Shown here one piece after another: positions 14,764 to 21,101 of a stretch of DNA of 25,184 nt. The position numbers and the translations under genes are program-made. Positions within the stretch are counted from its first letter, which is position 1. The number at the start of each line of letters is the position of its first letter. This DNA is from Flavobacterium sp. UBA6203 (GTDB lineage Bacteria; Bacteroidota; Bacteroidia; Flavobacteriales; Flavobacteriaceae). The stretch spans positions 1-25,184 of the forward strand of contig DIST01000028.1 in assembly GCA_002421645.1 (NCBI GenBank), in the 5' to 3' direction. Under the pieces are notes generated by a model. The model saw nothing but the letters and a program-made list of their open reading frames with translations. It was not told the DNA's origin and did no database searches.

Positions 14764-15825
14764 TTAATTAAATATCGACATTGCCGGTAATGCCTTGCGA
14801 TTAAAATCCCAAAGTGCTTGATTTTCCCATGAAGAACCATTCGTTGCAGTTGTCCCTCTAAAAGCAATCCATTCTGCTCCCCAATAACAAAATCCTTGTC
14901 CGTTTGGTATACTTTTTACAGTATTCTTAATTTGTTCTAAGAATGCTTTTTGTCCTTCTGGAGAGGGTGAATAACTAGGGTGAATTTGATTAGGCAAGCC
15001 GATAACATTATTTGTCCAGTCATTCCAATTCAAAGTAAATGGATAAGACGTTTCTGCAATTAGAACTTTTTTGTCATATGTTTGAGCGAGTGAAGACATG
15101 GTTTGTTGTAAGGCACTCAAATTTGTTCCATGCCAAATTGGATAATATGACAATCCTATATAATCGTAATCAATTGTAGTTGTTTTAGAAAAAAACCAAG
15201 ATGCACCTTCAATTCCCGCATAATGCAACATAATTTTAGTTTCAGGTCTATTGGCTCTAATTACATTACTTGCACTTGCTAGTAATGATACAAATTGTGT
15301 TTCGTTAGTCGTCAAATTCCCATCAGGAAAAATAAAACCATTGTTGATTTCATTTCCAATTTGAAAAATATCGGGTTGAATTTCATTTACAATAGTGGCG
15401 GTATAATTTTCTACTTGTACTTTCAATTGCGAAAAAGTCAATCCATTCCAGACTGCTGGCTTTTCTTGATTTCCCGGATCTGCCCAAGTATCTGAATAAT
15501 GAACACTTAACCAAACTTTCATACCTAGATTTTTAACACGTTGCGCAAAAGCTTTCACTTCATTAAAACCAGATTGATTTACCGTTGGTGTATGCCAAAG
15601 TCGAATTCGAATCGAATTGCAACCTGCATTTTTAAGGGTTAGCAGAGCATCTTCGGCAATGCTATTGTCATTGTAATAAATTGTCCCTTCAGATTCTATC
15701 AAAGGCAACATGGATATATCTGCTGCCTTGATAAATTCATCTGTATTATTTGAAGCTTCTTCGTTAGAACAAGAAAAAGTAATAAGGATAATGAAGAAGA
15801 ATAGTAATTTTAAACCAATTTTCAT
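14764..15825 (-). CDS. GH53 endo-beta-1,4-galactanase, lipoprotein
   Basis: This is a 353-residue glycoside hydrolase family 53 enzyme, expected to cleave beta-1,4-galactan side chains of pectin (arabinogalactan type I). It shows DISMLPLIESEG near residue 37, NSIRIRLWHTP, VWLSVHYSDTWADP, the acid/base Glu159 in FQIGNEINNG, and the nucleophile Glu258 in VLIAETSYPF, near the usual spacing for the (beta/alpha)8 clan GH-A fold. The N-terminus is an SPII signal with lipobox cysteine Cys19 (ITFSCSNEE), so it is membrane-anchored, possibly surface-exposed. It is not flanked by a SusC/SusD pair or other pectin genes, which is unusual for a Bacteroidetes polysaccharide enzyme. Confidence 0.92.
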   Translation of the reverse strand: MKIGLKLLFFFIILITFSCSNEEASNNTDEFIKAADISMLPLIESEGTIYYNDNSIAEDALLTLKNAGCNSIRIRLWHTPTVNQSGFNEVKAFAQRVKNLGMKVWLSVHYSDTWADPGNQEKPAVWNGLTFSQLKVQVENYTATIVNEIQPDIFQIGNEINNGFIFPDGNLTTNETQFVSLLASASNVIRANRPETKIMLHYAGIEGASWFFSKTTTIDYDYIGLSYYPIWHGTNLSALQQTMSSLAQTYDKKVLIAETSYPFTLNWNDWTNNVIGLPNQIHPSYSPSPEGQKAFLEQIKNTVKSIPNGQGFCYWGAEWIAFRGTTATNGSSWENQALWDFNRKALPAMSIFN

Positions 15826-15847
15826 GGTATAAAGTTACAAAAAGATT

Positions 15848-16300
15848 TTATTCGTTTGCTACAATTTTGCTAGCACTTCTATATAAAAACTCATTGTAAA
15901 TATGTCTTCTTGCAAAACGACTAGGAGACTCAGCATTTACCATTTTAATGTAAGTTACTTTAGGTACACTGAAATATTCGTAGTTACTCCCATCTAAAAA
16001 CGAAATGTACAACACGCCATTATCCATATAAAAATCTTGAATATTTACAGTCGAAGTAATTCTTTGATAAACTTCTTTATTTTTTTCTTGAGTTTCAGGA
16101 GCAATACTAACCAAAAAATGATAAGCCTCGATAATATTTTTACTTCTTTCCTCAGCAGCTAAACGCTCCACTGGATCAGCAATAGTATCAGGATGATCTT
16201 CCTTCATACTATTTCTGTAAATGGTTTTCAATTCTTTCAGCGTAGCTGTTTTAGTAACATTGAGTAATTTTCTGTACTCGGCAATTTTTTTTGGATTCAT
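15848..16300 (-). CDS. J-domain / KTSC-domain fusion protein
   Basis: This is a 150-residue cytoplasmic protein. Residues 5-70 resemble a DnaJ N-terminal J-domain, with the essential HPD tripeptide at 36-38 (KEDHPDT) and flanking helices KTATLKELKTIYRNSM and AYHFLV. Residues about 85-145 match the KTSC domain (NGVLYISFLDGSNYEYFSVP, then AESPSRFARRHIYNEFLYR), a short domain of unknown function seen in bacteria and phage. J-domains stimulate DnaK ATPase, so it may be a specialised co-chaperone delivering a KTSC-bound client. That function is inferred. It is the first gene on the tRNA-proximal side of the attachment scar and would originally have followed the tRNA-Met terminator. Confidence 0.82.
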   Translation of the reverse strand: MNPKKIAEYRKLLNVTKTATLKELKTIYRNSMKEDHPDTIADPVERLAAEERSKNIIEAYHFLVSIAPETQEKNKEVYQRITSTVNIQDFYMDNGVLYISFLDGSNYEYFSVPKVTYIKMVNAESPSRFARRHIYNEFLYRSASKIVANE

Positions 16301-16317
16301 AGTTTCTATAAATAAAA

Positions 16318-16340
16318 AAGCCCAGCATTTTGCTGGGCTT
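16318..16340 (-). terminator. Rho-independent terminator of the tRNA-Met locus
   Basis: A 10-bp perfect stem, AAGCCCAGCA / TGCTGGGCTT with a 3-base loop, is followed on the minus strand by a T-rich tail (TTTTTTATTTAT). It lies 4 bp past the 3' end of the tRNA-Met fragment, as expected for the original tRNA transcript. Confidence 0.88.
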
Positions 16341-16344
16341 CTAG

Positions 16345-16388
16345 TAGCGGGAACAGGACTCGAACCTGTGACCTTCGGGTTATGAGTT
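16345..16388 (-). pseudogene. tRNA-Met (CAU) 3' half, remnant
   Basis: Read on the minus strand, this holds the anticodon loop CTCATAA with anticodon CAT (plus positions 16382-16384), the 3' anticodon stem CCCGA, variable loop, T-arm ACAGG-TTCGAGT-CCTGT, acceptor strand TCCCGCT and discriminator A; CCA is not encoded. The matching D-arm and 5' acceptor strand (AGCGGGA) are absent: the sequence beyond the anticodon loop becomes AT-rich and unrelated, and no 5' half occurs up to 16713. This is the classic footprint left when an element integrates into a tRNA gene and displaces the original 3' half. Confidence 0.85.
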
Positions 16389-16399
16389 TAAAAACTCAT
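16382..16399. mobile_element. Putative attachment-site core (palindrome at the tRNA break)
   Basis: A perfect inverted repeat, ATGAGTTT-AA-AAACTCAT, spans the junction between tRNA sequence and foreign sequence. Tyrosine recombinases commonly cross over between short inverted core sites in the anticodon region, so this is the probable integration junction. No integrase gene is present in the window. Confidence 0.55.
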
Positions 16400-16468
16400 T
16401 TTGATTAAAAATTAAAACCCTAAAAATCAATAACCTAATTTTTTATTTACCAGCTTAAAAAGTAAAAA

Positions 16469-16487
16469 CGTTTACGGAATCGTTTAC
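16469..16487. repeat. Short direct repeats near the attachment site
   Basis: CGTTTAC occurs twice (16469-16475 and 16481-16487), 12 bp apart and about 70-90 bp from the putative att core. They may be arm-type recombinase or excisionase sites, or operator half-sites for the adjacent outward promoter. The evidence is position only. Confidence 0.35.
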
Positions 16488-16500
16488 TTTTATTACGTTG

Positions 16501-16530
16501 CAAATATAGATAAAAAACTATACAATACAA
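16501..16530 (-). promoter_or_regulatory. Strong outward-facing promoter next to the attachment site
   Basis: On the minus strand TTG (16530-16528), exactly 19 bp, then TATATTTG (16508-16501) makes a consensus Bacteroidetes promoter, the best in the window. It points toward the tRNA fragment, yet only tiny open frames lie between it and the break. In a circular excised element it would read across the joined att site. Confidence 0.68.
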
Positions 16531-16652
16531 GAAGAAACTAATATTTTTATTACTTTATTAAAAGCTTACATATTAAAATACTATCAAATTTTTAAAACAA
16601 ATACTTATTAACATAAAAATATTATAAATTGTTGATTACTATTTTTTCAAAC

Positions 16653-16685
16653 AAGACTAAAAAGTCTTTTTAATATCTAATTTTG
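16653..16685 (+). promoter_or_regulatory. Promoter and palindrome upstream of nrdD
   Basis: A perfect -7 element TAATTTTG at 16678-16685 lies 28 bp before the nrdD ATG. A perfect palindrome AAGACT-AAAA-AGTCTT occupies 16653-16668, between the -33 and -7 positions, which would suit a repressor. The rest of the 16400-16713 gap holds the outward promoter, the direct repeats and AT-rich sequence with no gene. Confidence 0.58.
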
Positions 16686-16713
16686 TTCCATAGCACAATT
16701 AAAACTCTACAGT

Positions 16714-18831
16714 ATGGACAAATTTGTAATAAAACGAAATGGCACGTATTTACCATTTGAACCTTTCAAAATAGAAGAAGCCATTACAAAAGCTTTTGCT
16801 AGTGTAAGCGAAACTTTAAATACAAAAGTAATTGAAACCGTTTTTCAATTGTTATCACATCAAGATACTTGGGCAGTAGAAGATATTCAAGATAAAATCG
16901 AAAAAACGCTTTACGAATACGGTCATTATGAAGTGATGCGCTCTTTCATGTTGTTCCGTCACACCCGAAAACTGCAGCGCGAACACGTTTTAGGATTAAA
17001 TGACGATACCACTTATGTCGACAGCACGCAAACCATAGAAGAATACACCAACCAAACCGATTGGCGCATCAATGCAAATGCTAATACTTCGTATTCGAAT
17101 GCTGGCTTAGTTAATAATGTAGCTGGGAAAATCATTGCAAATTATTGGTTAGACAAAGTCTATTCGAAAGAAGAAGGCTATGCGCACCGTAATGGCGATA
17201 TTCACATTCACGACTTAGATTGCTTAACGGGTTATTGTGCAGGTTGGAGTTTACGTGTTTTATTAAATGAAGGTTTTAATGGCGTTCGTGGTCGAGTGGA
17301 AAGTCGTCCTCCTAATCATTTTAGAGAAGCATTAGGACAAATGGCGAATTTCCTTGGAATTTTACAAAGCGAATGGGCAGGTGCTCAAGCGTTTAGTTCG
17401 TTTGACACCTATTTAGCTCCTTATGTTTTCAAGGATAATTTATCGTACGATGATGTTTTAAAAGCGATTCGAAGTTTTGTTTACAATTTGAATGTTCCAG
17501 CGCGATGGGGACAATCGCCGTTTACGAATATTACTTTGGATTGGGTGGTTCCAGACGACTTAAAAGAGCAAATACCAACACGAAACGAACAACATCTTTT
17601 CAAGGGAATTACTTCTGAAGATTTTATAAAAAGAGCACAAGAAAGAGGCGTTTCAGACATTACCGAAATGCGTTACGAACATTTCCAAAAAGAAATGAAT
17701 CTCATCAACAAAGCATATTACACCGTTATGACCGAAGGCGATGCGCATGGACAACCGTTCACCTTCCCTATCCCAACAGTTAATATTACCGAAGAGTTTG
17801 ATTGGTACGGAGAAAACACCGATATTCTTTTTGAAAATACCGCGAAAATTGGTTCGTCTTACTTCCAAAATTTCATTGGTAGTCAATATACGTATGATGA
17901 AAACGGCAATAAAGTTGAAAATCCAAATGCCTACAAACCCAATGCCGTACGAAGCATGTGCTGTCGTTTACAACTCGATTTACGCGAATTATTAAAAAGA
18001 GGAAACGGCTTATTCGGAAGTGCGGAAATGACGGGAAGCATAGGTGTCGTAACCATCAATATGGCGCGATTGGGTTATTTGAAAAAAGGCAATAAAGCGA
18101 AATTATATTCCGATTTAGATCGTTTGTTAGAAATTTCAAAAGCAACCTTAGAAAAAAAACGCGTTTTCATTCAGGAAATGTATGATAGAGGTTTGTTTCC
18201 TTATACCAAACGTTATTTGCCTCATTTCAGAAATCACTTCTCTACAATTGGTGTGAACGGAATTAACGAAATGATTCAAAACTTCACCGACGGAAGAGAA
18301 GATATCGTTTCGGATTACGGAATGGCATTCGCAACCGAAATTTTGGAACACATCCGAAACAAAATGAGAGCTTATCAAGAAGAAACAGGTAATTTATACA
18401 ACTTAGAAGCTACACCAGCTGAAGGCACAACATATCGTTTTGCTAAAGAAGATAAAAAACGTTATTACGATATTATTCAAGCAGGTGAAGGCGAAAACAT
18501 TTATTATACGAATAGTTCACAATTACCTGTTGATTTCACCGAAGATCCGTTTGAAGCTTTGTTGTTACAAGACAATTTACAATGTCAATACACTGGAGGA
18601 ACGGTTTTACACTTATATATGAACGAAAAATTGAGTTCGGTAGAATCGTGTCGTAATTTCGTTAAAAAAGTAATTACGAATTTCAAATTGCCTTACATCA
18701 CGGTGACTCCAGTTTTCAGCGTTTGTCCGAAACACGGTTATTTGAATGGCGAACACGAATATTGTCCAAAATGTGATGAAGAATTATTAGCAACCTTAAA
18801 TACAACCTCTTATGCAAACACAAACCACTGA
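16714..18831 (+). CDS. nrdD: Anaerobic (class III) ribonucleoside-triphosphate reductase, large part
   Basis: This is a 705-residue oxygen-sensitive reductase that makes dNTPs from NTPs. Residues 1-91 are an ATP-cone allosteric domain (VIKRNGTYLPFEPFKIEEAI). The catalytic barrel includes HDLDCLTGYCAGWSL near 167-181 and AVRSMCCRLQLDLRE near 411-425, where Cys416/Cys417 mark the thiyl-radical region. The C-terminus has a zinc-ribbon with Cys671, Cys684 and Cys687. The glycyl-radical sequence that normally follows the zinc-ribbon is absent from this ORF: the protein ends LNTTSYANTNH, and the radical site is on the overlapping 54-residue ORF at 18812. It opens the anaerobic gene block and has its own promoter. 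Confidence 0.93.
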   Translation: MDKFVIKRNGTYLPFEPFKIEEAITKAFASVSETLNTKVIETVFQLLSHQDTWAVEDIQDKIEKTLYEYGHYEVMRSFMLFRHTRKLQREHVLGLNDDTTYVDSTQTIEEYTNQTDWRINANANTSYSNAGLVNNVAGKIIANYWLDKVYSKEEGYAHRNGDIHIHDLDCLTGYCAGWSLRVLLNEGFNGVRGRVESRPPNHFREALGQMANFLGILQSEWAGAQAFSSFDTYLAPYVFKDNLSYDDVLKAIRSFVYNLNVPARWGQSPFTNITLDWVVPDDLKEQIPTRNEQHLFKGITSEDFIKRAQERGVSDITEMRYEHFQKEMNLINKAYYTVMTEGDAHGQPFTFPIPTVNITEEFDWYGENTDILFENTAKIGSSYFQNFIGSQYTYDENGNKVENPNAYKPNAVRSMCCRLQLDLRELLKRGNGLFGSAEMTGSIGVVTINMARLGYLKKGNKAKLYSDLDRLLEISKATLEKKRVFIQEMYDRGLFPYTKRYLPHFRNHFSTIGVNGINEMIQNFTDGREDIVSDYGMAFATEILEHIRNKMRAYQEETGNLYNLEATPAEGTTYRFAKEDKKRYYDIIQAGEGENIYYTNSSQLPVDFTEDPFEALLLQDNLQCQYTGGTVLHLYMNEKLSSVESCRNFVKKVITNFKLPYITVTPVFSVCPKHGYLNGEHEYCPKCDEELLATLNTTSYANTNH

Positions 18832-18976
18832 AGCTCTGCTTCAACACAATGAAAAAAGAACCAAATGTTTGGTTTATACACGAGTAATGGGCTATCACAG
18901 ACCCGTAGAAAGTTTTAATATTGGAAAAAAAGGTGAACACAAACAACGAACCCACTTTAGAGAATGTAAATCTTGA
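18812..18976 (+). CDS. Separate glycyl-radical domain of anaerobic ribonucleotide reductase
   Basis: This 54-residue ORF overlaps the last 20 bp of nrdD in the +1 frame and overlaps the start of the activase gene. It reads KCLVYTRVMGYHRPVESFN at residues 18-36, then IGKKGEHKQRTHF. This is the class III reductase C-terminal glycyl-radical signature (RVxGY); Gly27 is the expected radical carrier. In one-piece NrdD proteins this sequence follows closely after the zinc-ribbon. Here the large ORF runs 18 residues past its last zinc cysteine and this ORF has its own 17-residue leader before the motif, which argues for a genuine split subunit rather than a recent frameshift. It is expected to dock on NrdD and be activated by the adjacent NrdG. 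Confidence 0.85.
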   Translation: MQTQTTEALLQHNEKRTKCLVYTRVMGYHRPVESFNIGKKGEHKQRTHFRECKS

Positions 18977-19655
18977 TTTTCTAAACAAAAAAGCCATTCA
19001 TAGCTTTACACCCTTCACACTGTTAGATTATCCCGATAAATCGGCTTGTATCTTATGGTTTGCAGGGTGTAATATGAAATGTGATTATTGTTACAATCCC
19101 GAAATAGTTTTCGGAAAAGGCTCTTTTTACTTTTCCGAAATCATTTCGTTTTTAAAATCGAGAAGAAATTTGTTGGATGCCGTAGTTTTTAGCGGTGGCG
19201 AATGCTTGATACATAAAGACATTATCCCATTTATAAAATTAGTAAAAAGTTTAGGATTTTTAATCAAAGTAGATACGAATGGAAGTCAGCCCAAAGTACT
19301 CAAAAAACTAATAGAAGAACAGCTCATTGATTATGTAGCTTTGGATTTTAAAGGTCCGAAAGAAAAATTCTTCGCAATTACAAAAGCTGATTTTTATGCT
19401 CAATTTCTAAGTTGTTTTGAATTGCTTCAAGCGAGTTCCATTCCGTTTGAAGTCCGAACTACTTATCATTCCTCTTTATTGAATCCAGAGGATATTGCTG
19501 CAATGCAAGACGTTTTATTGGGATTAGGTTACGACAAAAACTATTTCATTCAAAATTTTAGAAACTATCAAAACACTATTGCACCACTACCCGATTCGCA
19601 ATCCATTTCGGAAAAGGATATCCATCAGAATATGACTAAAATCATATTTCGATGA
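18921..19655 (+). CDS. nrdG: Anaerobic ribonucleotide reductase activating protein (radical SAM)
   Basis: This is a radical-SAM activase of about 240 residues that would generate the glycyl radical on the NrdD partner using S-adenosylmethionine and a 4Fe-4S cluster. The cluster motif is CNMKCDYC with Cys50, Cys54 and Cys57 (CX3CX2C). The SAM-binding glycine-rich FSGGECLIH follows at about 92-100, and the family block SFTPFTLLDYPDKSACILWFAG precedes the cluster. It resembles the longer NrdG2-type activases. No ATG lies before the conserved core; TTG at 18921 or GTG at 18933 are the candidate starts, both overlapping the glycyl-radical ORF, which implies translational coupling. Confidence 0.88.
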   Translation: MEKKVNTNNEPTLENVNLDFLNKKAIHSFTPFTLLDYPDKSACILWFAGCNMKCDYCYNPEIVFGKGSFYFSEIISFLKSRRNLLDAVVFSGGECLIHKDIIPFIKLVKSLGFLIKVDTNGSQPKVLKKLIEEQLIDYVALDFKGPKEKFFAITKADFYAQFLSCFELLQASSIPFEVRTTYHSSLLNPEDIAAMQDVLLGLGYDKNYFIQNFRNYQNTIAPLPDSQSISEKDIHQNMTKIIFR

Positions 19656-19674
19656 TTTAAAATGCCTAACTTTG
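19633..19674 (+). promoter_or_regulatory. Promoter with FNR-like site upstream of the first rrf2 gene
   Basis: A perfect -7 element TAACTTTG at 19667-19674 lies 14 bp before the ATG at 19689, with no -33 TTG. TGAC-TAAA-ATCA (19633-19644) differs from the FNR core TGAT-N4-ATCA by one base. Its centre is 28.5 bp before the -7 element, near -41, the class II activator position. It lies inside the 3' end of nrdG. Confidence 0.5.
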
Positions 19675-19688
19675 TGTAAATTTTATCT

Positions 19689-20123
19689 ATGTTTTCAAAA
19701 ACCTGTGAATATGCCATACGAGCTACCATTTACATTGCCTCAGAATCATCTGCGGGTAAGCGTTGCGGTATTCGAGACATTGCCAGAAAAATTGAATCAC
19801 CAGAACCTTTTACAGCTAAGATTTTACAACGTTTGGTAAAAGCCGACATCATAAAATCGATTAAAGGAAATGGCGGTGGATTTGAAATCGAAAAGGTACA
19901 ATTGAAACACATCAAATTAGAACAACTCGTAAAAGCTATTGACGGAAATGACTTATTTGACCGATGCAGTTTAGGACTTCATGATTGTTCCGACAAACAA
20001 CCGTGTCCTTTTCATCATAAATACAAGCCATTACGTGAAAATTTAAAGAAAACGCTGAAAGAAACCTCTCTTTTGGATTTAATTAGTGAATTCAATACTG
20101 GAGAGACTTTCCTTAAGCTTTAA
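19689..20123 (+). CDS. Rrf2-family transcriptional regulator with cysteine cluster (paralog 1)
   Basis: This is a 144-residue winged-helix regulator of the Rrf2 family. The N-terminal DNA-binding domain shows TCEYAIRATIYIA, the helix GIRDIARKIESPEPFTAKILQRLVKADIIKS and the wing GNGGGFEIE. Three cysteines in the effector region (Cys93, Cys100, Cys106; DRCSLGLHDCSDKQPCPFH) match the Fe-S ligating pattern of NsrR/IscR/RsrR-type members. By family, the cluster would sense NO, redox or iron-sulfur status. Position between nrdG and nadA in an operon that ends in NO-reductase-like genes favours NO or oxygen sensing (inference). It has its own -7 element, so it can be expressed apart from nrdDG. Confidence 0.9.
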   Translation: MFSKTCEYAIRATIYIASESSAGKRCGIRDIARKIESPEPFTAKILQRLVKADIIKSIKGNGGGFEIEKVQLKHIKLEQLVKAIDGNDLFDRCSLGLHDCSDKQPCPFHHKYKPLRENLKKTLKETSLLDLISEFNTGETFLKL

Positions 20124-20159
20124 AAAATTTAATTAAATAAAAGATAAAAACATCCTCTA

Positions 20160-21095
20160 ATGAAAACAACATCGGATTTAAAAGAGAAAATTCTTGAATT
20201 GAAAAAAAGAAAAAATGCGGTAATTCTGGCGCATTATTATCAAGAAGAAGCTATTCAAGAAATTGCTGATTTTGTGGGTGATAGTTTAGAATTATCGAGA
20301 AAAGCATCGCAAGTTGATGCCGATATTATCGTTTTTGCTGGCGTTTATTTCATGGCAGAAACGGCTAAAATTGTCAATCCAAATAAAAAAGTAATCGTTC
20401 CCGATGTAAAAGCAGGTTGTTCCCTTGCCGATGGTTGTCCGCCAGATGAATTCAAGAATTTCTTAGAAAAATATCCGAATCATTCGATTGTTACTTACAT
20501 CAATTGTACAGCCGAAGTTAAAACCTTAACCGACATTGTTTGTACTTCTTCCAATGCTAAAAAAGTAATTGCATCTATTCCAGAAGACCAACCTATTGTG
20601 TTTGCTCCTGATAAAAATCTAGGCAAATATTTAATTGCTGAAACTGGTCGTGATATGGTTTTATGGGAAGGTTCTTGCATTGTTCACGAGGCATTTTCAC
20701 TAGAAAAATTAATCGATTTATATAAAAAACATCCAACCGCTACCATCATCGCGCATCCTGAATCGGAAACACATATTTTAAAAGTAGCACATTACATTGG
20801 TTCGACTTCAGGCATGTTGAATCATGTAAAAAAAAGTCCAAACGACACTTTCATCGTAGCTACAGAAGCCGGAATTTTACACCAAATGCAATTGGATAAT
20901 CCAACCAAAACATTAATTCCAGCGCCTTCAAAAGAAGACAATACTTGTGCATGCAGCGAGTGTGCGTTTATGAAAGTCAACACTTTAGAAAAACTCTATC
21001 AATGTTTATTAGATGAAAGTCCGGAAGTGCATTTGGACAACGAAATCATCGAAAAAGCTTTACTTCCAATTCAAAGAATGTTAGCGCTAAACTAA
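20160..21095 (+). CDS. nadA: Quinolinate synthase A
   Basis: This is a 311-residue quinolinate synthase, which condenses iminoaspartate with dihydroxyacetone phosphate in de novo NAD synthesis, using an oxygen-sensitive 4Fe-4S cluster. It shows ILAHYYQEEAIQEIADFVGDSLELS near the N-terminus and VPDVKAGCSLADGCP. The likely cluster ligands are Cys87, Cys173 (WEGSCIVHE) and one of the C-terminal group Cys263/Cys265/Cys268 (TCACSECAFMKVN). The length is normal for this family. It lies 36 bp after the rrf2 gene and 6 bp before nadB, so the pair are co-transcribed and act in successive steps. Confidence 0.95.
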   Translation: MKTTSDLKEKILELKKRKNAVILAHYYQEEAIQEIADFVGDSLELSRKASQVDADIIVFAGVYFMAETAKIVNPNKKVIVPDVKAGCSLADGCPPDEFKNFLEKYPNHSIVTYINCTAEVKTLTDIVCTSSNAKKVIASIPEDQPIVFAPDKNLGKYLIAETGRDMVLWEGSCIVHEAFSLEKLIDLYKKHPTATIIAHPESETHILKVAHYIGSTSGMLNHVKKSPNDTFIVATEAGILHQMQLDNPTKTLIPAPSKEDNTCACSECAFMKVNTLEKLYQCLLDESPEVHLDNEIIEKALLPIQRMLALN

Positions 21096-21101
21096 AACAT
21101 C

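Noticed and set aside
16440..16500. Short minus-strand peptide after the outward promoter
   Set aside because: Reading frames there are under 20 codons, without a good start or recognisable motif.
16345..16713. Intron-containing tRNA-Met, with the break in the anticodon loop as a group I intron boundary
   Set aside because: No 5' half (AGCGGGA acceptor strand or D-arm) occurs in the following 320 bp, so an integration scar explains it better.
18800..18831. Programmed or accidental frameshift joining nrdD to the glycyl-radical ORF
   Set aside because: There is no slippery sequence. The extra residues on both sides of the break and the ATG at 18812 fit a separate gene better, though a check of reads is still useful.
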